Shown here: one piece after another, positions 10,325 to 22,000 of the stretch | Layout of the letters: every line of letters begins with the position of its first letter | How positions within the stretch are numbered: the first letter of the stretch is position 1 | Source of the DNA: Oikopleura dioica | Lineage: Eukaryota; Chordata; Appendicularia; Copelata; Oikopleuridae | Direction: 5' to 3' | DNA length: 64,000 nucleotides | Assembly: GCA_907165135.1 (NCBI GenBank) | Contig: OU015567.1 | Span: 6,763,001-6,827,000 of the forward strand | The notes under the pieces: generated by a model | Told to the model about the DNA's origin: nothing | What the model saw: the letters and a program-made list of their open reading frames with translations, nothing else | Database searches by the model: none | Program-made: the position numbers and the translations under genes

Positions 10325-12835
10325 TCAATAACTAACCTCTTGCTGCACTGTTTTTTCTTCTTCATTTCCTTTTTGCAAAACGCTGTCAATGGGCTTTGAA
10401 TCATCAAAAACTTCGGAATATTTGATAGTCTGTGGGACCCCGAGCTCGTCATAGATTGTAAGAGTATTTCTATGGTAACAAGGAAGATGATTTAGCTTCA
10501 ACAAACATTCTCTATCTTCGATATCAGATTTCTCGAACAGTTCAATGATTTCTTTTGGTAATGGTTTGTGAGTGAGAGTGATCGAATAAGCCTGTGGAAT
10601 CAGGTACCATTCGTTCGTTTTCATCTCAGCAAGGTTTTCATTTACGAGACGCATGAATTTTCCATCTGCATCAGAGTAGATGAAACACTGTTTATCAGGA
10701 CAATATTCCATCATTTCGTCGGCAGCATAATAGGACCTTGATTTTGGGATTTTGAGCACAGGTGTGTCAACCGAGACTTGTGTATTTTGAAGAATGTACT
10801 CGTCCTTTTCAATTCTATCTAGCACCATTTGGTGAAAGTATACCTCGTTCGACGATGGGTTCAAACGAGCAGCAGTAACAGTAAGAGGACGAGTGAAAAT
10901 GAAATTTTCGTTGAGAAGAACTACATGTACATGTTTTGAAGTCATTAATTTTTCGTTTTTCCTTACCTTGTTCACTTGTAAATGTTGCAGATAAGATCGG
11001 TTTTTGTGAAGCACCAGCTTTATTTTTCGAGGAACAAAGACTTCTTAGGATATCCCAGCCACTTGGATGCATAATAGTTTCTGTTGACAGGCGATCAAGG
11101 AGAAGCTCAATTTCAGTGACTTGTAAGTCCTTTTCTTTCTCAACCGGGTTCAAGTTTAACCCGGAAAGACTCCTCGGATAAATGACCATCGTCAAGACTG
11201 TTAAAATTTTCTCAAGAGTGAACTCGTTTTTGGTGTCTTCAAATCCAAGATCAGTTTTCATTGCATGTTTTATCAAAGTTGCTACTGAGATTGGCACGCA
11301 AAGATCCGTTTCTTTTTGGTCGAGAAAGTGTCTCGTCAAATTTGTCATGTTTTCAGCAACGGATTTGTCCATGACTCTTTTCAAAGAAGACATTTTCCTT
11401 GATTTTGTAATATTTTCATCATCCAAGCATAGGCTAGAAATCGTGCTCGCAATGGAGACAATGGATTTAGTATTTCTCATATCAGAAGGGTTAGGACCAT
11501 CTGGGCTTTTTCTGTCAATCAGCCATTCTGCATTACAATCCTAGAAAGATTATTTTCAGAAAGAAAAAACAAATTTTTTATCAGATCAAACCTTCAATAT
11601 TTGTTTGATTGACTCTTTTTCGTCTTTTTTTATAGGTTTGTACATAAGAGTCCACGCCGTTTTCCAATCACAGAAAATGAGCGTCCATAAATTTATTTCA
11701 GGCACAGTAGTATCTCGTCCAGATAATGACAAGAGCTGGTAAGAGGAAGAAAATCCTGGGGTTCCACGTTCTTATTCAATTTTAAAAAATTATTTTTTGA
11801 GTTAACTTACTTAGATTTTGCGCGCTTGCGAATTGATTACCAATTCTCGCATAACCCATCAATTGGAAAAATTCTCTTCCCGACCAGCCATAATATTTTG
11901 AATTCATGCAGTCAACTGTACCGAAATCTATTATTTTGCAAACGCCTTCAGAAATCAGAATATTTTCTGGTTTCAAATCATGATGGTTAATGCCAATATC
12001 TTCGAGGTATTTGTAGCCATTCAGTATTCCGATAGCAATTTTCTTTCGTTCTTCTATATCTATGAGTTCGTTCTTCAAAAGCTCTCTAAGATTTGTATCG
12101 CATTTTTCCATTATAGTTATCCATCCAAGACAGTCGCTGAAAGTTTCATCTTCTTCGAAGTAAAACCCGAAATGAGCGTAATGCTTGATTACATTTTCGT
12201 GGTACGGAATAATTGTCATTGGAGTGTTCTCTTCGTCTATTTTTTCGCTCCTTTCTGCAGAGATTTTCGCGATCTCAAAGTCTTCAATTTTTTATCATTC
12301 TTTGTTTTGCTGACGATTTACCTGATGAAAGTGATAAATTCGCCTCTATATTAAGCTCAAAATTTTCCGTGAATAAAAATGGATCAAAGGGCTGGATCCG
12401 AACAGCGACCTCGAGGTCATCGAACTTGTCGCTAAAGACAATTGCTTCGCCTCCTTCTGCCAAGATTTTGGTCGACTCATCATAAGACCAAGCTCCAGTT
12501 TCTTCCTTTAAATCAGAATAATAGTGCATCTTATCTTTTAATTCCGGACATTTCTTGAGAATAGCAATTTGATATGGTGTCATCTTTACAATACGGATAT
12601 TGAGACGCTCGATATGTTTAATATATAACTGCAGATTGTGTGCTGTAAAAACCACAGCAAACCAGCCGGAATATAGATAATAATTCTCTCTTCCAAACAT
12701 TCTATCAACTGACAAGAGCAAACGACACAGGTTCGTTCTGCTCGAAGTTCTCGACAAACCCTGCTTGTCTGTAGTTGTCCACCATTTTATCAACTTGTCT
12801 CTGCTGAGCTGTTCTGGCTGAATAGGAGGACTCAT
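10325..12835 (-). CDS. divergent protein-kinase-like protein, copy 1, novel C-terminal domain
   Basis: A protein-kinase-like fold assembled from at least five exons. Exon 1 (12835-12322) gives an N-terminal region, then a nucleotide loop ILAEGGEAIVFSDKF and the beta-3 strand VAVRIQPFDP, where the usual lysine is Arg. Exon 2 (12281 to about 11818) holds LGWITIMEKCDTNLRELL (hinge and alphaD-like), a catalytic loop NHHDLKPENILI (HRD changed to HHD) and IIDFGTVD (DFG kept). Exon 3 has GTPGF and NLWTLIFCDWKTAWTLMYKP. The remaining ~350 residues match no domain I know and end with NEWYLIPQAYSITLTH and SEVFDDSKPIDSVLQKGNEE. The same C-terminal module recurs near 30.1 and 33.2 kb. Kinase activity is doubtful without the beta-3 lysine. 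Function unknown. Confidence 0.7.
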
Positions 12836-13042
12836 TCGGCATCAATTATTAATAAAAATCTTTCTTGAAATTGAAGAATTTTCTGACAATTCTGGCATTT
12901 TTAAGACCTCTCCTTATGATCAAATATTTGCAAGGATGTGATTTTTGCAATCGGGCAAATATTATAGACGCGTGTCAGAATTTTCCAATTCGGAAATATT
13001 TATTTATAATCAACAAGTATTGACGCGGCAGAGTCTGGGCAA

Positions 13043-16000
13043 TTAGTTTTCGTTTTTAAGCTTGAGTTCGTTCATGAACTGAATTGTACAGAGGGAACTT
13101 ATTACATCATCAGTAACGTTGGAAAGGTCTTCGAAGTTAGATATGCGCTTGTAGCCAAAGTTGAGCGGAGAGGAAGCCATTTGCACGAGCTCGTTTTCAT
13201 TGGCATCGCCAATTCCAATCGCCATTACTGCCGACTTTGATTTGAGATCGCGCGCTGATGCAGAAATATCATCTTGCGATTCGCCGTCGGTAATGACCAG
13301 CGTCACTGTTGGAACTTCCCTTCTAGCGCCGTATGTTGGGTTGAGAAGATAATCAGCAGCGTAGCCGAGAGCTTTGCCTGTCCGAGTTCCAGAGCCGGAG
13401 TAGTTTATTGCGGAGATGGCGGCGAGAATTTCAGATTTTGTGTTGAAAGTATCGAACCAAAGGACTGGTGAGACTTGGGAGTTGTATCGTAGAACAGCAA
13501 TCTAAAAGGAAATATGAAAAAACGGCTAGAAGAAAAGGGCTTACATGAGTGAGGGTTTCACTGATCGTGAAATTGCTGACAATATCTCCGACGAAAGAAG
13601 TGATGAGGTCGAAATTCTCCTCGCCGATCGACGAAGATGAGTCGATAATAAAAGCCAGGTCCACAGCAACATTATCTTCGCAGGGAACAAAACTGTCGAA
13701 GACGCAAAACTTCAACCTGTCAACAAGCTGGTTCACCAGCTTGATCAAATTATCTTCAAAAAGTGACATCAGACTGACAAATTCAAGAGGAACGGAGTTG
13801 CCGTCGTCGATGATCTGAATTAAAGAGGAGATTAGCCGACTTGAACTTTCGAAGTTGAACTTACCGGAGGACCGATGAGATCAGCTTTTTCGAGTTGAAT
13901 AAACTGCGCAACAAAGTTGAAGAAGAGTGGATTGGGCAAGTCCGAGTTTTGGATTTGAATAATTGACGTGGGTCTTGAATTTTCTCTGGCAGCGAAGAAA
14001 TCGTCCAGATTCATGTTTTCGACGGACTCGTCAGCGAATGCATCATCGAAGGAGTTATCCGAGGAGGAGTCGTAGATGATTCGAACGTTTTCGCTGTCAA
14101 CAAGTTCAGCAAACTTGAAAATTGTTTTTTCCCCGATAAGAAGTCTTTCGACAACGTTTTCAATGAATTTCTTGATGTACGAGCGCTCATTTCTATCGAC
14201 AAGTGGATCTGTAAGAATGAAGATGTTCGATTCGTCTGAGCATTTTGGCACACATTGTGGCGGTGGAGTGAGCCATTCTCCATAGACTGGGTCGCAGAGA
14301 GCTTCAGATCGGCCAATTAGGTAGTGAGAGTTTATGCAGGAGAACTCGCAGGCGTTGTTGAAGCAAGATGTGATAGTTGTTTCGTTATCGACTGGGCAAG
14401 ATTTCGGACTGAAGGAGTCTCCGCGGGCGAAGTCGAAGTCTGCGAAAGATGTTGTTTCTGATTCAGTTGTGGTTGTTGTGGGAAGTTCCGTCGACGTTGA
14501 AGTAGTTGTAGTAGTCGAAGTCGTTGTCTGTGGAGTTGTCGTGGTCGTGGTTGTGGTGGAGGTCGTGAAAGTGGTGGTGGTGGTGATGGTCGTCGTCGTT
14601 GTCGTCGTGGTGGTGGTGGTAGTGGAGGTAGTCGTTGTCGTTGACGTCGTTGTTGGTGTTGATGTAGTCGTGGAAGTTTTTGTTGTAGTTGAAGTTGTGC
14701 TAGTTGTTGTCGTTGTAGTAAGAGTGCTAGTTGTTGACTTAGCAGTTGAAGTTGTTGTTGACGTTGATGTTATAATAGCGGTTGTTTCTAAAGCTTTTGA
14801 GATTGATGTAGTGCTTGTTTGAGACGTTGTAGTCGTAGTTGTAGATGTAGTAGAAGTTGTTGTTGTTTCACATTGTCTTGGTGTTCTGCAAGGGAAACGT
14901 CTAACCGAGTCTCCAGGACAGTCACCAACGCCTTCTCCACAAGTTCGTTTCCGAAGTCTTGTTCCGATTCCACAAGTGACTGAGCATTCGCTTTCATTCG
15001 TCCAATCTGACCACGTTGCGCACTTGTCCACTTCGCATTGCTGAGCTTCTGCCGTTTCGCCTTTGCAGTCGCTGCCAGGAGAGCCGTTCATACACGTTCT
15101 CTCTCGAGTTTGAACTCCTGGACCACAAGAGGTCGAGCAACTTCCCCAAACAGTCCATTCAGCCCAGAAAGAACAAAGAGGGATTTTCTCGCAATCTCGA
15201 GTTTCTAGTGATTCCCCTTTACAATCGTCGGTATTTCCATTTTGACATGTGCGGGAGCGAGTTTGCGTCGTTTCATCTTCTTTCTTTCTACAACCAGAAG
15301 GACAGACGGACCAGTCAGACCACTGGCTAAAGTAAGGGCAAGGGACCAACACGCATTTTTTAATTTGCTCAGTTTGCCCATCGCAAGTGTCAGTTTTTTT
15401 GCCGAGATGATCCAAGCAGAGTCTTGATCTAGACTTTGTCCCCCGCCCACAGGTTTTTGAACACTCCGACCACTGCGACCAATTTTCGAACTTCGGGCAG
15501 ACGAACGAGTTGCAAGTTATAAATGACTCGTCTTCGACTTTATCCAAGATTTCTTTCGGGATACCAACGAATCTTCCGCCGCCGCAAGAAGTGCTGCATT
15601 GAAGAGATCCACTAGCCCAGCTTGACCATTCGGACCAGATTATTTCCTCGGAGCTTTTCAGGAAAACTGGGACACATTCTCTTTCGATCACACATTCTCT
15701 GCTTTCTTCCCATTTCCCGGGGCAAGATAGAGACCCTTGCTCAGCTCCACGGCAACGCCTTTGTCTTCGGGTCACTCCTTCTCCACATGTTGCAGAGCAT
15801 GGCTCCCAGCTCGACCAACTCGACCAGCCAGGTGCTTCCACACAAGCTTCTTTCATTGCTGCGGCAATCTTCTTTGCAGTTCTCGGAAGTTGATAAGCGT
15901 TGTTTATTCGAATGGCAAGTCGCTCACTAGGATCGGAAGCCATTTGATTGAGAACTCCCATAGGAATGTCAGTCCCGATTCCGATGGCAACAACAGCTAC

Positions 16001-19000
16001 GTATCGATTCTTGAGACGAGCAGCTGCTTTTTCAGCTTCTTGAGAGGGAACTCCAGAAGTTACGATGACAAGAATATCTGGAGCGTAGTAGCGATCACCT
16101 CCGTAGCCGTGCAAGAAAACGTTCGAGCCAATGAAATCGATTGCTTTCGCTGAAAAAATCAGTTGAAATCATGGAAGAAAATGCTGAGTCAATACCTGTA
16201 TTGAGTCCTGCGCCGGTTTTAGCGAGAGGATTATCCTGAATAAGTTGCTTGATGTATTTATTCGAGAGCGAATCGCGCAGGTCCCATTTTATCTGCGGCT
16301 CCGAGTGATGCTCCACTACTGCAAGTCGCGTCTCATTCAATCCTAATTAAGCAAATTTGAATAATCTCGTATCAATTAAGGGACCCCGCCGACCGAGCTC
16401 CGCGCGCGCTTCTCGCCCTTTTTCACTCTCACTCTTCAGCTGGTTTAATTTTTTCGATTATAGTTATTTTTTGCACACTAACTAAACTTTTTATGCTCTT
16501 TCAAATACATTTCTTAAAATTTTCATAGCTTATCGTTACGCTGAGTTTGGGCGAAAACATTAGCGCTCTCTTTCAAGTGTACATAAGTCCTCGAAATATT
16601 TGGATTGACACTTCGAGACTGCCCTCATTGAAAAGCCCGTGCCTTCTTGCATAAGGCTTACTTATTGAGATTTCCTGGAAGCGATTATTTATCTGATTAT
16701 CGTGGGATTAATGCGGGTTACCTGGAGCGCTCGGCGTGAAACACGGCTATTTTACACTGTTGGCGCGGGATTCCCGCTGCGCTGGTCAGAAGAACCTTTA
16801 TAAACCGCTCGATTACGAGAGTTGCATAAATTTCTATTACATCTCAATAAGTAAGCCTTATGCAAGAAGGCACGGGCTTTTCAATGAGGGCAGTCTCGAA
16901 GTGTCAATCCAAATATTTCGAGGACTTATGTACACTTGAAAGAGAGCGCTAATGTTTTCGCCCAAACTCAGCGTAACGATAAGCTATGAAAATTTTAAGA
17001 AATGTATTTGAAAGAGCATAAAAAGTTTAGTTAGTGTGCAAAAAATAACTATAATCGAAAAAATTAAACCAGCTGAAGAGTGAGAGTGAAAAAGGGCGAG
17101 AAGCGCGCGCGGAGCTCGGTCGGCGGGGTCCCTTAAAGGTCGAGTTACCTATGTTAAAATTCCGCAAAAGTGCAGTTATGAAATCAGCATAGTTCTCAAG
17201 ATGGCCGGGTGTGATGTCGTTGGAAGTGTCGAAAAGAAGCACAATGTCGGATTTCGGACAAACTGAAATATAAATTAAGCTTTCAAAAAATAAGAAAAAA
17301 TATGATGAGATGAGAATGTTTTGCGTTTTGTCAATTTAGAAAATCACCACTGTTATGTCAGTAACTGCACCAATCACCAAATGAATACCCTCAATCATTT
17401 TATTTTTTGCAACTGGTCGGTCGGGAAACAAGCCATAGTTGTTAATTATGTTTTCGAATCTTGTCCGAACATCGCCGTCAAAGAATGTGTTTGTATTTTG
17501 AAGATCAATGTCGATGTTGATTTCATTATTGTCACAAGGTGGAAGGTCGCATGACTTCTCCATGTCTAGCTTTATGAAATCAGTGCCGTTTGTGTAGCAG
17601 TGGCCAGCGTCGATATCATCTTGATCGCAGGCGTTCCAGCCAAACATGATCCCATTTCCTTTTCCACAAGTTACAGCGTTTAATTCTGGTATGCATGTTC
17701 GTAGAAACTCAGCTAGTAGTTTATCATCTTCCTTTAGCTCTTGAATTTTTGTCCATTCTACGTTGCCATTGAGTCTTCTGCTCGATCTCTCTTCACTTTC
17801 AATTTCTTCGGAGCTCTCAAAAAAGCCATCTTTTTCTTCGAATTTTTGGACTTCTTCGGCTTCTTCTTCCTCAAATTCATAAATCGGCTCTTCAACCTCC
17901 TCAAAACTAGAACCTTCGTCAAACAAGGAATTGGGAATTCTTTTTGAAGCTTCCAATCTATTTTGAGCTTCTTCATTCGCTTCGAATGTGACATCAGAGA
18001 CCAATATGCTCGGACAAGGTTTTCCAATGTTACAAAATTGTCTTTCTACGAGCTCTCCATTACAGATCGTTCCTTCTGTGCTTTCTGTAAGAGCATCGGT
18101 GCAGGATCGTTGCCGAAGCTTTCTAGGCTTGGTCGACATTGTAAATCCATCGAAGCAAGTATGCGTGCATGTTGTCCATTCAGACCATTCGGAGAGAATA
18201 TCACAGGGCTCGTTTTCAAAGCATTCCCGCTCTTCAACTGCTTTTTCTTCTGGGTCTTTTTCGAGGCATTCATCTTCACCGCCGTTTTTGCAATCTCGGA
18301 CTCTCTTTTGAATTCCATCGCCACAAGGAGTCGAGCAATCCGACCACTGCGTCCAGAGCGCCCACTCGATACATGGAGGCAAGTCACAAGATTTTTGCTT
18401 GAAGCTTTTATCATCGCAGCCTTCATCGCCAACTCGTCCGTTGATACATCGTCTCGCAGAAGTGGTCATTTGGTTTCCGCAAATTTCATTGCACTCTGTC
18501 CACTCAGACCATTCTTCCCAGTATGGGCATTCTTGCTCGTTGCAGGGATCATTTTGCGAAGGTTCTTCTGTGCATCCCGCTACTCCGAATTCGCCATTCA
18601 AACATTCCCGAACACGAGATTTTGCACCAGTACCACAAGATTTAGTACAAGCGCTCCAGTCTTCCCATTGCGCCCATTTTGGACAGAGTCCGCGGAAACA
18701 GTCTTGGAATTCGATTCCTTCGCCTGGGCATTCTCCGATTTCTCCAACACACTCTCTCGTTCTTGATCTTTTTCCATTCCCACAGGTGACTCCACATTCG
18801 CTGAAATCAGACCACTGGCTCCACTCTTTACAAGCTTCAGTGTTGCATTTTTCGTTGTCGACAACTTCTCCATTGCAGCCGTTGTCGCCCGGTTTACCAA
18901 AGAGGCACTGTCGATCACGAATGCGTACGCCACCGTTGCATGTTTGAGAACATTCCTTCCACTCGCTCCATTCATCAAAACGCGGGCATTCCCTAGAATT

Positions 19001-22000
19001 GCACTCGTCAACTTTTTCACTAGCTCCGGGGCAGAGTGCGTCAACACCGGCAATGCCATTCATACATTCGCGCTTCATTTTACTCTGTCCACTACCGCAT
19101 GAGGCAGAGCACGGGCCGTCACGTGACCATTCAGTCCAGCCGGCGCATGCTTTCACCATGCATTCCTCAAACATAGTAGCGTTTCCTTGACATTCAGGGG
19201 AAACACTTGGGATACCATTGACGCAATCGCGAAATTGAAAAGTCACGCCCTTGCCGCAAGTCGAAGTGCAAGCTGTTTTCTCTGACCACTCTGTCCAATA
19301 CGGGCAAATATTTTTCTCGCACTCTTGTGTTTCACTATCTGGACCAAGGCAGCCAGGATCGCCTTGATTTCCAAAGATACAGTTTCTACTTCGAGTTTGA
19401 ATCTGTGGATCCTCTCCTGTCGGGGTACAGGTCAGAGAACAAGGACTCCATTCTGTCCAAATATTCCAAAACGGACAGCTTTGCTGATTGCAGCTTTGGC
19501 TTTCACTTGCATCGTCGTCACAGCCCGCTTCGCCAAGAACACCGTTGATGCAGTCGCGAGTTCTTGTCTCACTTCCGCCTCCGCATGTTTTTGAACACGG
19601 TCCGTAATCGCTCCATTCTGTAAATTCCGGACACGGTTGACTGTTACAGGGAACAGTCTTGACCGTTTCCCCTTCGCATTCATGCTCGCCAGGGATGTAA
19701 TGCACGCAAGTACGAGACCAGGCTGATCTCCCATCGGGCCCGCAAGATGCAGTGCACTCTGATTTAATCCAATCGGTAAGATACGGGCACGGATGAGTGT
19801 TGCAAGACTCAGTTTGCGATTTCTCATCCTCGGAGTTGCAGCCCAGCTGACCCCAACTACCATTTAGGCAAGTTCGCTCGCGAGATCTTTCTCCTCCAGA
19901 ACATGTCGCAGAACACTCGGTCCACTCTCCCCAAGTTTGCCAAGTCGGACAAAGGCCTTCGTCGCAAACGCCTCGTTGTTCACTTCTTTCGGGGCCGCAA
20001 TCGCCTGGGCGCCCATGCATGCATCTTCTTGTTCGAATCTTTTCTCCGACAAGACACGATTGAGAGCATTGAGACCACTCGCTCCAGTTGCTCCAAGTTG
20101 GGCATTGCTGCATGTTGCAGAATTTCATCTGCTGCGGCGAGCCTGGACAATCTTCGGTTTCGCCGTGGAGACATTCACGTGATCTCATATGCGCGCCTCC
20201 TCCACATTCAACACTGCAGTCTGACCACTTTCCATACTCAGACCAAATCGGGCACGGAACTCGATTGCATTCTCGCATTTTAGTTTCTTGGCTCATATCG
20301 TCACATTTTGACAAGTCGGTCGTTTTACACCGTCGTGACACAATCGTGATTCCAGTATCTCCACATGTAGCAGTGCACTCTCTAATTTCAATCCAGTCTG
20401 ACCAAGATGATGTTTGAATCGCGCCCCAATCATCAAAAGTTGAGATCAAATTTCTTTGCCCTCTTTTACCACTGCTTGAATTCTGATTAACAATTGTCTC
20501 GGAAGGTTCTGGTGGTTCTTCAGTCGTTCTTATACTCGCCGATTCAGCTGTTTCTGGTGATATAAAAGTAGATTCAGTGGTGACGGAAGAAGTTGGTGAG
20601 GTCATTGATGATGCTGAGGTAAAAATCGAGCTCGAAAATGTTGGCGAAATTGTTGTCGATGTAGTTGTTTCTTCTGATGTTTCAGGCTGCGTCTTTGCTG
20701 ATACTCGATATTCTGAAACGTTGCCAGAACAACACTGTCTTGTTCTCCTTTCAGTATCGTAAGATATCCCCATCCACTGGCTCCATTCTGACTGAGGAGG
20801 ACAGTCTTCATCGAACTGAAAAAGCGCGTAAATCTACAACCATCTTTCTGCTCATCTCTACCTTACACGCGTACGACTCAAAGTTTACACAATCACTCTG
20901 ATCGCACGATTTAGAGCGCTGTAATCTGCTCGTGGCCGCGAGGCTCCACTTTGTCCATTCTTGCCAGCTGCCGGAACAAGTGCACTGCGCCTCCTTAAAA
21001 AAGTACATTTAGAAAGGCGTTCTAGCATTTTTTCGTATACTGACAGTCTGTTTGATGAGCTCAAGTTGATTTTCCGCGGATATTGCTAATTTTTCATCGT
21101 ATCCATCAATTGACAGTTCTCGGACTCGATTTTGTGTGCATTTTTCTTCATCGCAAGTTCCAAACCATTCTGTCCAGCTGGTCCAAGATGGGCATGTTTC
21201 AGGAGAACAGTCTCTTTCTTCAGTTAAATCCCCTTCGCAGTCAATTTTCTCATTATTTTCGCATGTTCTTGTTCTTCTTATGACTCTTTCATCCATATCA
21301 ACAATCCAGTCGCTCCACTCAGTGAGTTTCGGACAGTATTGAAGCTCACATATGAATATATCATCCCTCGGCCCAATGCACGATGGGAAGCCTGGCGCTC
21401 CATTGATGCAGTTGCGGTTCCGTTTGAAAGTTTTAACGGGCCGCGCGTCGCCAGCCGGATTATTCCCTTCGAGCCCGGAGCTCTCTGATGCACCTGAATC
21501 GCGTCCTTCTTTCATTTCTTCCGGCTCAGGATCTTCGAGAAGGCTCCATTTAGACCAGTCTGACCAGACTCCGCAATGGTTGATTTCACAGTCAATTAAT
21601 TCTTCAGCGGCACCGACGCATTTTGCATCTGTATCGCCGAGAATACAGCTTCGACTTCTCCTAAAATTTCCAGGACCAAGGTAAGCTTCCCAATCGGAAA
21701 AATCAGTCCACTTCGGACAGTTGACATCTTCACAGCTTTCCAGCTCGACTTCTGGATCATCACAGTCATCAGAATTGTAGCAAGCGACGCGCTCTCGATA
21801 AATTCTCGCTTCCGCTTCTTGATGCTGCCATTTCGACCAACTGGTCAATTTTCTTTGCTTTGTCGACTCTCCCTTGCATAGCAAAGGCTCTTCTCCAAAA
21901 CAGTTTCTCACTGCAGACTGCGTGTATTCATCCACAGCATTCCAACTAGACCAACTCGTCCAGGATCCACAAACGCCGAGCTTTGAACAATCTTTGCGCT

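Noticed and set aside
14334..14822. Plus-strand Val-rich open frame
   Set aside because: Antisense of the Thr/Ser mucin-like codons of the large minus-strand gene.
17963..18947. Long plus-strand open frames through 18-20 kb
   Set aside because: They are antisense to the TSP1 repeats, whose Cys/Trp pattern on the minus strand is unmistakable.
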